Source: Callipepla californica brunnescens
Lineage: Eukaryota > Chordata > Aves > Galliformes > Odontophoridae
Direction of reading: 5' to 3'
NCBI GenBank assembly: GCA_023055505.1
Contig: JALIRH010000045.1
Location: forward strand, 434,001 to 498,000
DNA: 64,000 nt
Notes under the pieces: generated by a model
What the model saw: only the letters and a program-made list of their open reading frames with translations
What the model was told of the DNA's origin: nothing
Database searches by the model: none
Part shown: positions 13,950 to 27,900 of the stretch, in pieces
Layout: every line of letters starts with the position of its first letter
How positions within the stretch are numbered: the first letter of the stretch is position 1
Made by a program: the position numbers and the translations under genes

Positions 13950-14185
13950 CATAGAATCATAGCATGAATAAGGTTGGAAAGACCACTAAGATCGTCTAGC
14001 CCAACCATCAGTCCATGCCTGTAATACCTCTAGACCATGTCCTTCAGTGTCACATCCACCCCTTTTCTTCAAAACTTCCAGAAATAGTGACTCTACCACT
14101 TCCTTGGGCAGTTGATTACAATGCATCACCATTTTTTCTGAAAATATTTTTTTTCCTAATATCCAATCTAACTCTACATGAACTT
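13950..14185 (-). mobile_element. CR1 3' fragment
   Basis: AATCATAGCATGAATAAGG, GGTTGGAAAGACCACTAAGA, then CCACTTCCTTGGGCAGTTGA and CCTAATATCCAATCTAACTC. Confidence 0.8.
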
Positions 14186-14239
14186 CATGACTTTGGTGTA
14201 CCTTTCCCTAATGGAAGACCTTAAGAGACAACAGAAGCT

Positions 14240-17200
14240 TCCAGAGGAGGTCAGAAAGTTAGGAGTGGACCCATGAGAGTCTTTAATTATTCATTCTCCA
14301 CAGTATCCAGGAGAATCCAGCTGCTCTGAACTGCATTTCTGGTGCACTTTCAGATCAGAATGTGCCATGCATCAGACACAGCCTGTGACCACAGCTCTTC
14401 TTCTGGTCTTGTGTGGTGACCATTGAGGTCATTGCGATGAGGTACCACCATGCTGTGGTGACTTGGTGCTTGGCCAAGGTCTGGGGGAGCTATCTGGGAT
14501 CTCCTGGTGAACCCACTACCAGCCAGAGCTGGAGACAGAGCTCCCACATGCCCACACTGAAGGGCAAGAAGAATCACTAGAGATGATTCTGAAGGAATCT
14601 GGCTTACTAAAGTCTACAACATGTACATACTTGAGCTCAGCCTGGGAAGCCCTTTATGTGGGCAGAAATGGGCATTTCTAGTTATCTTCTGGAAAGGGTG
14701 TAAATAAAGAGGGTGTAAGTAAAGGAGAACAGAAGGGATATAGTCAATATGCCAATGGAGGAGAGGAATTCTTTGAAACTATTTCCCAGTGATTTTCCTT
14801 GAAAGACATGTACACTTTTAGAAATCAACTGGTATTTATTGACTGACAGGAACACCAGCAGAGCAGACATGAGTGCAATGCTGGACAACAGAGCCAGCTA
14901 CGTAGATATGCATATTATAATCAAAGGGAATCACTTACAGATTACATAAAAATTAGGACAAGGTACAAGCAGGACTGTAATGCAACTTAAAACACATAGC
15001 ACATATAGCTGTCTAGGAGGTAAGAAAGAAATATAAATAACAACTATACTTCTCATCACATAAGTTGTACATCTTGAGGTAGTCAAACATTTTAATTCCC
15101 TTAAAGCACACCCTTATATTGTTTTTTGTTGTTTTGTTGTTGTTTTTTTCCATAGGACATTATAGTATTGCAAATTGCCCTTCCAGTCTTACACAATGTG
15201 TCTCTGTTTTTCTACTAAAAAGATTTCCAGTGAACCTTTAGTATCTCCATTCTAGCAATCTAGTAACTTCTTTACATATATAACCAAAGGGCAGCTTAGC
15301 TCCTGGAGTTGTAGTACATTTTGAAGTCTGCAGCATCGTTTAAAAGTTTACGCACATCGCATGAAGACCCGACTCTTCATATCCCAGATATCCAGGAGGT
15401 GGCGGAAGAGCTTTGCTCACGGTGATGTCATTTGTATTCGTTCTTTACTACAGTTCAAACGGAGAAAACTGAATGGCTAACAAATGCAGGCTTTGCTCCC
15501 TGACAACACAAAGGCTCTCATCTGTGTAAAGCATATTTCTGAGCATCAACCCAGAAACATCACTATCGACATGGGAATCCAGAACTTAACTGTCCTCTGA
15601 AGTATCTTATTGTCCAGTTTCCATTTAACACTCAGTTATGTGTGCCTTCCAGATACAACCTCATCTCTCAGTTTTCTTTATTTATGTTATCCTTTGACTC
15701 TAAAAATACAAACTTTGATGTGAGATCCCTATGCAACTGTGTCAATCCAGCATTCAAGAGTAGGGGCCATTCCATCTTATGCCATAAGACCGATCAGATA
15801 AAAACACTGCATTGCATAGATGTTGCTGGTTACAACAGCTTGTGATTCCAATGGTATAACAGATAACTGCTAAAATCCTTCATAACTACAGATGATTCCC
15901 TACGTATTTCAAAGGATGCAGCATTTTCAATGACAAGGGACTTTTATGTTCATATGACAGGGGCTAGTCATGAAAAGACAAGATCCTTTCCTAGTACTAC
16001 AATGCAGTAGCTAGTCCTGTCTTAAATATATCTAAATATGCCCTTCGAAAGGACTAACTCAGTCCAAAATATCCACATCTATGTTGTCTAAAAATGGGCA
16101 TCTAGTCCTCTTACCACAAACCTCTCCTTTGTGTCCCACTGACATCAGTGTTTCAGCCACAAAAGACACAAATAACCAGTGATGCAAGTTATACTAGTCT
16201 GACCATATTCCTCTCTGCCTAAATAACCATCTTATCATCTTTCTAGTCTTCTTTTTCAGTCTGCTGTGCAAAACACCTAACATGCCCCTGAAATGTGTTC
16301 CTCTCCAGCTAAAATCATCATAGCACTTGGAGCCTGAAAAGAGATATTGCTAAAATAACACTTTCCACGTTGTGAAAGCCAGGCGTGCCTTTGGGATGGG
16401 AGAAAGAAGCCTAACAATTTGAAATGCTCTTGTCAGGGATATGCAAGTTGATAGTATTTCCTGTCATGCTTACAGCACAGCAGGACCAGATCATTGGAGA
16501 AGGCCAAAAGTCTTACATACATGTCTGTTCTTGTATGGTTTTCTTTTTCTTTTTCTTTTTTTTTTTTTTTTACAAGAATAGTAGAGAAAATAGCTTCTCT
16601 TTGGAATGACCACACTACTTATGTACCTGGAAAGGATTCCAAGGGCCCTACAAAGGCCATTAAAAAGGACTGAGCTCACCAAGAACACTTTCCATTTAGG
16701 ATCATCTTATCTCCCTTCAAATTATGAAATCTGGGTGTGAAGAATGGATTGTGCAGTAGTCCAGTGGGCATCTGAGAAGTGTAGTTTTGGTAAGGCAAGA
16801 AGACAGAATGCTGTATCCTTCCTTACTTCCCAAAAAATGAGATCCCAAAGAATGCTTCCCACTTCCACCCACCAAGTCCCAGTCACTGTTTAAATGAAAA
16901 TGTTCCGTGCAAATGATGTGGAATCCAGTGACATGGTACTGCCATTCTCTCAGCTGCTGTACAAATGGGGCTGGCTGGAATCAGTGCAGATCAAAGTCAG
17001 TTCCTTTGTTCCTTCACCTATGATTCCCATTCCTAATAATTTTAGCTCACTGGTATGCTTGTTCATTGAGAACATTGAGACTCGTGGGAAATTTTTGACT
17101 CCAACAGGATTAAAAGCAACATGTAAATAATGGTCTGCTTGATATTAATTTCTGGGGTATTTAAAAAGGCCAATTAACCCAATTTGCAACATTATGTCTG

Positions 17201-18506
17201 TCATAAACACTTTAATTCAGTTCAAGCCAACTTAAGCCAAAAAAAGGGATAAAAAGGAATAGGCCCATTAAGAGACATGTAGATAGCCAACAGGAAGGTG
17301 TTAATGGCATCTACAGAGCCAGTTTGAGGCTTGATCTGCTCTGAGTCAGCCCTCTACCATCCTTATATAAAGCAGAAATTGAGAATGGTTGTAAAATCCA
17401 GAGAGCAACAAGTGAGTACACACCACTGCAAAGTCAGTGTTCAAAGCATGGGTAAATGATCGCATCCAACTTCATTCACTCTATAGTTCCATGGTTCTCT
17501 GGTCCATGCTCTTCCCCTAGGTCACCTTCCCTCATGACAGATCCCTGCACTGTCCAGATATATCTGACTTTCCATTATCATTCACAACTTGCAAGTTCTT
17601 AAGACACACCAGTTACTGTGGTTCATAATTCCCTTTCAGAAATTTTGTGTATCATTTGCAACATGGCAGGATTGCATGTTGGGTGCAAGAGCAAAGAGTG
17701 GTACACATAACACAAAAGAGATAACTGAAAGTTTGATTGGAAAAAAAATAAAAGAGAGATGCAAAATTAGCACCGTCACCCTGGATCCACCACCATAACA
17801 CAGCCCCCTGCAAGGCTGCATGTTGCAGAAGATCACTTACAACAGCAGAAGTTCCAGGTTTTCTGTGTACAGCAAGGTTCAACCACAGTTACAATGTGCT
17901 TGGAGCCCAATAACCAAAGTGTTGACCTGGGAGATGATGGACACGAGCTCCATTTGTTTGCAAAGTGGTATCCCAAGGCACAACACTTGCCTCAAAATGA
18001 CGCCACTCAGCAGTGTGTTCAGAGCTGAAAAGATTCAAACAGCTTCTGGAGAACAGTAATTAAGATCCCCTGCTGCCAGAATGCCTTGGTGCACCAGCAT
18101 CCAGTCTCTGGGTAGCTGCCTCTCCAGTCCTTCTCTCCTCCAGGCAGCAGGGTACAAGCCCTTGGTATTTTGGTGTCACCACCCCAGTGCATTTCCATAA
18201 CTGCAAGTGAGGGATGAGAGAGGGGAATATTCCTGTAGATGTGGTTACAAGCTCAAGAGAGTTTGACTGCCTTAGTGTATGTTCCTACTGTCCCCTTATC
18301 GTTTCCACTCTCTCCTTCCTGATCTATTACGTGGCAAAACCTCTGCATTTCACATCCCCCTGTCCCCAGACTGGGGGATCTCAGCACTGAGATAACAGGA
18401 CATTTTTGGTGCTTGCCTTCTCCCTACCCCACCTTAGAGAACCACGTCCCATTCTCTATACTGCTTTCTTGTACTATAGGATTTGCCTTAACCCTCCAGC
18501 ACTGAT
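14240..18506 (-). other. Repeat-poor region after the WNT9B stop, possible 3' UTR
   Basis: About 4.3 kb without a recognisable CR1 or mariner, although CR1 fragments lie about every 1.5-2 kb elsewhere. Minus-strand poly(A)-type hexamers occur at 17211-17216 (ATTAAA), 15677-15682 (AATAAA) and 14835-14840 (AATAAA, followed by a GT-rich stretch), so a 3' UTR of 1.3 to 3.7 kb is possible. A short T run lies near 16550-16571. No conserved protein frame was found. The 3' end cannot be placed from sequence alone. Confidence 0.35.
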
Positions 18507-18983
18507 TTACTGCTTGCAGCTGTAGACCACTTCTTCCTGCATGCACTGTTGGCACTCAACATAGCAGCACCACTGCACCTGACAGTGGCAAGAAAAGGTA
18601 ACGAGGCGGCTCTGGGTGTTGTAACCTCGTCCACAACACATACTGTCACAGTTGCCCTCCCGAGAGCAAGTTCTCCCAGCAGTTCCCAGGGAATATTTGC
18701 TGGGACGGCAGAAACTGGGGGAATCCTCCACATACACCAAGTCAGTGGCACGGGGTGAAGCATGGTGCTTGGTGGAATGGCTGTGTCTCTGCGGGCTGGC
18801 CAGCTCTGAGTGTCCCACAGCATCATTTGTGGTGCTGAAGACCTTGACAGCGTCATCATAGCGCAGCTTCAGCAGTCGTCCAACCTCATGGAAAGGCGAA
18901 AGCTGCTTCCAACAAGTCCTGACAGCACATGAACCAGAGACACCGTGGCACTTGCATGTGGTTTTGAGACCATTTTTCACAGC
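18507..18983 (-). CDS. WNT9B: WNT9B coding exon 4 (terminal, with stop)
   Basis: 477 nt including the stop, encoding residues 206-363. It begins [14 protein letters not shown] and contains the acylation hairpin CHGVSGSC (Ser221 expected to carry the O-palmitoleate). It then has [20 protein letters not shown], the double-Cys [12 protein letters not shown] and the C-terminal [16 protein letters not shown]. It ends SCKQ and TAA, one residue different from the human end. A variable Ser/His-rich stretch (residues about 253-275) is where Wnt9 proteins normally diverge. Confidence 0.97.
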   Translation of the reverse strand, partial: AVKNGLKTTCKCHGVSGSCAVRTCWKQLSPFHEVGRLLKLRYDDAVKVFSTTNDAVGHSELASPQRHSHSTKHHASPRATDLVYVEDSPSFCRPSKYSLGTAGRTCSREGNCDSMCCGRGYNTQSRLVTFSCHCQVQWCCYVECQQCMQEEVVYSCKQ

Positions 18984-21900
18984 CTGATGAGGAAGAGAAG
19001 TGGTATCAATACCTGCCAGGAGCATGTGCCTTGTTCTGGATAGAGAGATCACCTCAGGTGCAGACAGGCTGAAAGTACTATGACATGGTCTAAAGCAATT
19101 ACAAGCATGGGTTGATGGTTGGACTTACTCATCTTTCCAACCTTAACGATTCTATGATTCTACTTTGTAATTTGATTCTATGATTCAACTTCGTAATAAT
19201 TGGTGTTATTGCTATTTCATAGAGGCAAATCTAAAAAAACACAAATGACTGCAGAGTTCACCGAAGAGTGACAGCTTGAATGCCTGAGCATTGAGGCCAG
19301 TCAAATTCTCACTAAGCAGATGTATGCAATAGCAGCAGTAGTCAACCATGAAATTGTACCTCCAGCATTATCAATTCCTATTCTTAGTATAATCAATTCG
19401 AGATAGTGCACTAATCAAACAAGTATTTGGTCTCAATAAATTGAAAACATTGTTAAGTCAATGGAGTGTAACATAAAGATCAAAATGCTTGATCTAATGG
19501 TTTCCCTAACTCAAAAATAATGAGATCCACAGGAAGACATACAGATATTGCAAATCACAAGTGAACTCATAAGTGACCTCAAGAGAGACAGTCCTTGGTG
19601 CTGTCCTACTCCACACATGCAACTCCTCATGCCAGAATTTAGGAGACTCTCAGTACCACAAGGTCCAAAACACAGATAAACCTGTCTGGGTTCGCAATAG
19701 GAGCAGTAAATGCTCAACCTCAGCTGGTGGTTTGGAAGACTTGCACTGAACCCTAACTTTCTTCTAGGTCTCACCTTGATGCCCACATTGGTGTTGTGGA
19801 TGTCCACCTTGGCCCGCAGATCTTTTCCAATCCTCTTCTGACCCAAGAACTTTTTCAGGAACTTGGTGCTGTATTTGAGGTTATCCCCACACACGCCCCA
19901 TTGCCAGGCCTTGCGGTTCTCCAGGTCTGGGGAATCATCACAGGTGCAGCGCTCCATGCGCCCCGCACTGCACGCTCTGGCCAAGGAGTGGGTAAGTGCT
20001 GCAGAAGACACTGCATATAGGAAGGCTGTTTCCTTAAAACCTGCATGAGAGAAGGATGAGGAGAGAGTAGGAGCAATGAAAGCAAAATAAGGTGTTTATC
20101 CACATCACTTATAATCATCAGACAAATAGTCCTGGGAAAATGAGCAGCTACAAAGTCACAAAACTATTTGACCACAACTTCACTGAAGAGCTGATAGGTG
20201 TGAAAAAAGGCAGCCACTGGCACCGTGTTGTGATTTAAAATTAGGAACTATTTAGTAGAGTCTGAAAAAAGATGTTAAAAATATTTTAAGAAATTGACCC
20301 CCTTATTTCAAAATGACATCAATTGGGACGGTGTTGACATGGTACTAATATCTTGTATAGGAAGATGACATGTGGTTTGACTGGGAAAGGCTTCATGTTG
20401 GAAAAGCATCCTGGGCAAGGATAGATTCTGCTGATTTTCTGACTTCTCTGTATAGTATCTCCTCCTGTGCCTGTGGTGATGTCTTCTGAAGCCATTCTTT
20501 TTAAACCAAGCATTGTTTAGGAAAAATACATGTGTACATATCATGGAGGGAAAAACATATTACACACTGGAAATTTCCAATTTTCCTTCTACAACAGAAG
20601 GAAACAAGTCTGTTTCCCTAAAAAATGAAAGAGAGAGCTGCAGAAATCCAGTCCATTCTTGCAGTTAGTCCTGCTTTGAGCAGAGGTTGGAAGGGACATA
20701 TGGAATCCATACAGCCCAGCCTTAAATCCTTCCACCATTCCATTCAACTAGCAGAGGAGTTGAACTCAATCTCCAGAGATCCCTTCCAACTCCTCTGATT
20801 CTATAATTCTATTCCCTCAGAGTTCTCATCCAGTTCTAATAACAGATCTGAGCACTGACTGCTGAGACCCAGGTGAAGCCACCATAAATGTAATCACAGA
20901 AGAGGACAAATAGAGCATCAGCAAGAAGAAGATAAAAATAACTAATTGTACAAAGGCTGTGTCTGTAACTTCAAGGTGAACTTCATATGCGATTGTTGGA
21001 ATTCCAAAATATTATATGAGATATCTAGCAATAGTCTAGATGTGGATGAGAGAGACAAGAAAATGTTGAGGAAGTCAATGAGGTCAATCAATAACCTTCT
21101 TCCTGCTTCTCCATTTCAGTTGTTTGGGACAAGTACCTACCAGCTAGACTCTCTGATAGACAATGGTCCGTATCACGTCAGATGGAACTAAAAGAATAAT
21201 TAAAATTTTCTTACAAAACCTTTTAAATTTTTGAAAAAATGTATGGGACACATTCAATGCAAATTATGAACATCTGCATGATGCCCACACATTTGAGATC
21301 CTAAATATGACAAAAAAATAATTCAGCAGTAGATCCTCAAATCCTTACCAGATTCCCGAATCCTTACCAAATTCCCAAATCCTATCTGACTACAGACACC
21401 AGCTGAGAGGAGTACATTTCAGAAACGCTTTCCCATACCATACAAAGCTAGCGGTACCACTCAGCCCCACACACTCTGCTAAATCTGACTTTGTGGAACA
21501 CCACACTGCTTCTGCTATTTCTGACTGGTGATGGTTTGGTTCATTCTGCAGCATTCCACGTAACTGCTGGCCAGATATCAACCCACTTGAAATCAGAGAA
21601 CATTACTTGTGGTCATACTATTGCAGACACCAAGATAACGAGCATACTTCCAAATCATGTCCTTCCTCTCCTCCCTCCTATCTCTTTTTATGGCAGAGGT
21701 TTAGTGTCTCCAAAGTGTCAAACTCTTGCCTGAAAAGTGTACACTGATTCCCTCTAGACCATCATCCTCTGATTTCTCTTGAATTATTTCTCTACCTCAT
21801 CAGCCTGTAGCTACAAAACAACCTTTGTTGTGATGGTAAGAAACTGTTATGTGGTGTGGTGTGCTCTAGACCACAATGAAAACTATGATAGGAGGAGTTG

Positions 21901-24900
21901 AGCTGTATAGTGGTTCTGCCAAAGGAAAAACGCTCGAGGTCAAAGATTTTTCACTGTTACAGTAAAGACAGCGTGAGCATAACTGGTGATAGAATGAGAG
22001 GTAAGTGCCCCACGCTGTATAAGGGGTGGTTGAGGTTGGATAGTAGGAAACATGTCTGCTCAGAAAGAGTGGTGGTGCATTGGAACAGGCTGCCCAGAGA
22101 GGTGAGGGGATCACCGTCTCTGGAGGTGTTCAAAGGGAGGGTAGATGGAGTACTTACAGACACAGTTTAGAGGGCAGTATTGGTGGTAGGTGTATGATTG
22201 GACGGGTTGATCTTAGAGTTCTTTTCCAACCTTAGTGATTCTATGATTCTATGATTCATTTCTGAGCAAGTGGAAGAGACATCTCTCTGCCCGACAAACA
22301 CAAACTGTAGAGCAGAGAGATGTAGAAGAGTAGAAAGATTTAGAAAGGAAGGTTTTCTCAGGTTCTGCAGCCCAACCTCTTGCCTAAAGCAGGCAAACTC
22401 CAATGACAGGTCAAGTTGCTCAGGTTTCTCAGTTCTGAAAATCTCCAAGGATGGAAACTGTACAACTTCTCTGTTCTGCACCATTTCCAGCTTCCCCATA
22501 GTATCATTGAAACAACTGGTGGAAAATCAATTTACCCTGAAGAAAAGAATGGATTGATGGGAGGAGGGCTGTCAGTGCAAACAACAAGTGAAGCAGAAAG
22601 TGAAAATAAAGCTGACAGTGCAAAAAATAAAATAAAATAAAAACAGAAGTTCCTCTGTATATATACATTTTTGTTGTTGTTACTAAAAATAAGGAAGTAC
22701 AGAAAATAAGAACTGAAAGGAAAATTGTCTATTGTCTGAGTGATGATTTCCAAACTGCAGCACAACAGCATTCTGAATTTTTGACAAACAGATCAAAAAT
22801 AGCAGCTGAAAATGTTCACCTTTATGAAAGAAATTAAACTACTTGCAAGTTAAAGGAAAAATGAGAGCTAATAACTGCTTTCACCCAACTGTCCTCTTAC
22901 ACAAGGGGATATACACAGCATACTTTACTGTATTAAATCATCATTTGAACCTTAAGATGGTGTAATAAAAGTATTCAAACGCTTATCCCCATCCGCCAAA
23001 ACAGGTTTTAAATTACAGGTGATATTTTATTTTGTCAATCTGGAGTCCATGGAAATGTTGGGGCTTGCCACCAACAGATAATTAAATGTTTTCCAGCTAT
23101 TTGAAGATGAGGATTATTCAATTGCCATTTTCAAGTTCTTTGAGGCTAATGAAGGCAGACATGTCAGAAAGTCACTCAGAATGATCTTGAACATTCATGG
23201 TCTAAAAAATTCATCGTAGAGCCTTGCAACAAAGTAAATCTTATCCTGATTATGATGAAACTTATTAAAATATTAATTTAATATTTAATTTAATAACATT
23301 TGATTATGTTATAATGGTTGAATTGCAATGCCAATTAAATTTTTTATTTAATTCAGATTAATGCTGGCTTTTTTAGCTGATGTATTACGCTCTGTAACCT
23401 CAAAGACAGCACTTAGAGGATGTTTTCTTTCTATAAAGCCTTTGTGAAACAGAAGCCAATGACCCTTCTGACCACTGTGGCTGCACATTTGTGGAAATTC
23501 CAAATATATGAGAAAATGTCTTAGGAGATATTAGTAAACATGCAATGAAATGCACTGAAGCTGACAAATAGTTTTTTTTAATGGTTAACTAGGATTAAAT
23601 TCTTTATCAGAGAACAGCTGAGCTTTACAAGTGTAAAGACACAAAGAGCTGAAAGTATTTATTTATTGTCTTAAAATGTCACTGACCTTCTAGGCATCGT
23701 CCTTGGTTACTGGCCAAGAAGGATGGCCAGCTTAGGAAACCCAATGGTGTGAAATTCCTTCCACTTTTCAAACCATGACAAACCACACAGGAAATATGAG
23801 GATAAAACACTGGAGGATATGAGGCCAAATGCCTCTCTTATTCCCAGCTCCCATTCCTAAGCAGAGTGGATGATCTTAGCGGGCAATACTGGCAGTAGGT
23901 GGCCGGCTGGACTGGATGATCTTAGAAATCTTTTCAAATCTTAATGATTCTAAGAGTGGGCATGGTGGGGATGGAATGATGGTTGGACTTGGTGATCTTA
24001 GGGGTCTTAAAAATAACCTTAACAACTCCATGATTCCACAATTCTATGTTCTCTGCGCTCTCTGATGACTGCCCTGAGTCCTTTGCTGACAATGAGATGT
24101 ATATTCCAGGTGATCCAACACCAAGTGAGATTGATACTGCGAACAAAGACTACCTTGTACCTCGCTTCAGCAGACTGGTCCGTCCCTCCAGGCTGCAATT
24201 CCAGCGCTCACTGCGAAACTGGAACTGGCACTCCATGATCCCAAGGCGGATGGCATCACGCAATGTCTCTGCCAAGCCGGGCTCCCTCCGACACAACCTC
24301 TTCTGCTTACGGGACAGTTTCAGCAAGTCACACTGCTTCATGTGAGCCTTCCCTTGGGCAGAGTTTGTCGAGGTTCCCAGAGAGGGGAAGTGGGTCAGGG
24401 CTTCTTTCCCAGTCAGGCTGAAAGAAAGCAGTGAGACAATGAGTCATGGAAGAGAAACACCTTTCCAGAGCAAGTACAGCTTTTGTCAGAGAGGAAGGAG
24501 GGGCCAACTGAAATTTATTACACTTGGCTGATAAGTATATTCGTTAGAGTAAATTGGGGTTCCATTCTGTATCAGAGAAAAGCAGAGATTTACATGTGAA
24601 AATATCCAAAGAGAAAAAAAAAACAGTCGTGCTTCAAAATTTCCCTTGATATCACTAACTCTTACAAGCACTCTATGTGCTTGCAGAATCATAGTGCCTT
24701 ATAATGTTAGAATCATAGAACAATACAACCATAGAATCGTATAATCACAGAATCACCTAACCATTGAATCACAGAATCATAGAACCATGGAACACCAAAT
24801 CACTGAATCGTAGAACCATAGAATGATAGAACAGTAGCATCATAGAATCACATGGCTTGGACTGGAATAGACATCATAGACCATCTAGTTCCAATCACGC

Positions 24901-27900
24901 ACTGTATATTACATGTGATTTAGCTGAAATATGTCACTTATTTTGAGAAAAAGCATTTCACTTTTCATAGCAAGGTGGCATTTTGATTTGAAAATTCATG
25001 TCCCTTAGCAACTTCAGGATGCTTGAAAACATTATTTTATTTTAATGTAAGATTTTAAGTCTGCCAACAAAGTGGGAAGAGTCATTTATTTGCACATTAA
25101 TCTGGAGTGCCATTCCTGATCACCAGAGGATATTATCTGCCACACTCCAGCTCACAAGAAAGGAATTTTAGCAGATAGAGAAGATGCATCTGAAGACCTT
25201 CATAGCTCAACAGAAGACAGACATTTCTAATGCTCAGCTGTTAAAGCAACACCAAACTCTTGTGGGTCATATGACCCTCAATGCACAGGATGTAAATCAA
25301 GTACCACAGCTTGTACTTTAGTTCTCCACATACTCTGTAGGCATCTCTTTCTGAGCTCATTGTCTGCATGTCCCTGTGGTCAATCCAGTCTACCCAGATA
25401 TGGTGTACAAAGGACACATGTGATGCTGAACCTATTGCTTAAATTGATTTTCAAAATTTTAAAACGGACATGAAGATCTACACCAAACAGGAGAGGACCG
25501 AACCAGGCAACTTTGTAGAAACAATGTAGAAGCGCCCTGATGTGAATACCTTGACATCTGGTGAGTTATAAAAGTTGGAACCAGATTGTGAGGCAATATG
25601 AACCTTTGGCCTGACAAAGGACAGCTGTTCCTACAGTCGTGGACAGAGATTATCTCAAAGATACCCTATGACCTTCCAGTGAGGTTTGGAAGAAGTTGAT
25701 ACTGTCATTCTCTGGATCCTGAAGGATGTTAAAAGTTGTGAAAAACTCAAAGAGGATAATGACAGGCACCCAAGAAACAACCTTTTAAGATGTTGATTTC
25801 ATTATCAAAGAAATCTGAATGGTGCACATCAACTGCAGCATGGCACCGCTGTACCGGTTTTGGCTCAGAGTTTTTTCACAGTAGCTCATACGGTGATATG
25901 GTGATTCGCGATGCAATTGATAATACACTAATGTTTTAGTTATTGCTGACCAGCGTTTGCATAGAATCAAGGTCTTTTCTGATTCTCACTACAGAAACAG
26001 AGCTTCATTCCATAGGGTTGGTGCACACATGCAACTTTCAAAACTAATCTCACATAATGTTCAGTTTAGGGAAGCGGCTAGAGAAACTGGAGTTTCCCAA
26101 GGTCACACAGTTTACACTGGGCAAACTGCACGTCATTTTTAGGTGATTTAGAGTTTATTATCTATAGATCATACACCAAAAAAATAAAATCTTTGAATTA
26201 ATGCACACCTGTTAGCAATCTGGAAAAACAATAAGGATCTCAAACTTTTATTTCTCCCTACTTTTCTGTCTAAGCACTTCGCTAAATTCATCGTTTTCCT
26301 TTAATCTCCTTCCAGCCACATTCCAGCTGCTTAAGAGACTTTTAATGAGAGCCTGTTCCTGTGCAATGCCTAATGTCCCCTGGATCTGAAAGGTCTTTAA
26401 AACCTTAAAAATATGCCTTTTCTCCCTCTCCCAAGGAAGGAGAGAAATCAAAGGGAGCCACAACTGTACTCCGTATCTGATTTCACCAGTCTTTCATGTT
26501 TTACAGAAATACACCCGACAGATCACTGCAACAAACTGCAAGGCAAAGAGAATACTGAGCAATGACAGATCAAATCAAGGCCACTAAGGTGTACTGTGGG
26601 TCCTCAGCTCTCCTCTCTTCCTGGCAGCTCAGTGGAATAGAGTTTTCAACCTTTCAGAAGCAACACGAGCTCCATGTACATCCTGATTCTGGGGAGGTGC
26701 TATCCCTTCTATTGACTGTTCAATCCAAACCAGCAGCCACATCCATCACTACATAGGAGATCTGATTTTCAGTCTGACTCTGGGATTCCCACACCCTACG
26801 TAAGATACTCAGCACTGATCAGGATGACTTTAGAAAATGTAGTACCCTGAGATAGCACCTAAAGAGGAGCCAAGAAATTAAGTTAACCGGAAAGCATCTG
26901 TGAAAAGCCCTAGCATCTATGTAGGTTGCTCCAAAAATAATGCTTCCTATTTGTTTCCATGTAAACTCCAACAGATACAAAGTGCATAAGAACACTGTTT
27001 GGTAAAGCAAGTTCTCAGCTACAAAGCAGTATTTTTTTAATGAATGTCACTCATGCAATTTTTTCCTCACGAAGGAATTCAGTTCCACACTTGTGCTTCA
27101 TATGCACTTCCATGTCAGATATCATTTGTTCAGACTGCCCCTCTTCTGCCACCTGTGGCAATAGAATATAATGAAATATCAGTGGGAAGGCTCAACCTTT
27201 ATGGCCATACCACAAACATTCACCTCTGACACTGTGGGCCACCATAAAATAGATTCATAGATTCATAGATACATTAGGTTGGAAAGGACCTACAAGATCA
27301 TCTAGTCCAACCATCCTCACACCACCATCCCTACCCACCAAGCTACTAAACTACTAAATCAAATCCCTAAAGGATAGGAGGCATTCCTTTTGGAGCTGCC
27401 CTCATACACTGCATTTGCAGTCCCACACTCTCTCTGCAGTGTCAGTCACTGAGAGCTGAGTTAAGAGGAGCTGCAAAACAAGACAACACATAATAGGAGA
27501 TTCCAGGCAGCCTGGCGCCTCCGGACCTACCACAGGTATTTCAGGTTGAGTTATAAAGAACTGCTCCAGTGGATCTGGCTGCCCACAGAGCATGAGCCAC
27601 ACTGACCAATAAGTGAGACATGCCACAGCCCGCTCCTCGTGTATCTCCTTCCCCAGGCGAAGGCTTTAATCACGTTTGTTGCTCTGCTGACCCAGCAACG
27701 TCCTACCTGAGCTGGTTGTCTTCTGAATTCTGCTCTTAGTTCTAGGAAGAGGGCAATCACTGCCAAGTAGGTGATCTTCGTTTTCCCTGGAGCCTTTGGC
27801 TATTTTTGCTGGACTACTCTATCCTTCTAGCGTTACTTTTGTCCTGATAGAGCAAAATTTGGTAACTTTTTCAATGCTAACAACTTTCAATACTTCACCC

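Larger units (their letters stand above)
1..14239. other. Flank downstream of WNT9B
   Basis: No supported gene. It holds CR1 fragments, one mariner (9364-9895), a poly-T tract (11503-11528) and one short telomere-like run (1851-1872). In human the next gene on this side is GOSR2; none of its exons was recognised here. The stretches 130-3130, 3920-6370, 4.1-6.3 and 6.5-9.3 kb show no recognisable repeat beyond a weak CR1 piece at about 8387-8500. Confidence 0.7.
20041..24160 (-). other. WNT9B: WNT9B intron 2
   Basis: 4.1 kb in phase 1. It holds CR1 fragments at about 20735-20812, 22025-22257 and 23873-24046, and an A-rich (AAAAT)n stretch near 22623-22642. An AT-rich block at about 22990-23420 is rich in ATTA/TTAAT words and has no repeat signature. 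No other gene was found. Confidence 0.9.

Noticed and set aside
18549..18861. Plus-strand frames opposite WNT9B exon 4
   Set aside because: Shadows of the minus-strand coding exon.
24701..24900. CRISPR-like or short direct-repeat array
   Set aside because: Units are CR1 tail variants without spacers, in a vertebrate genome.
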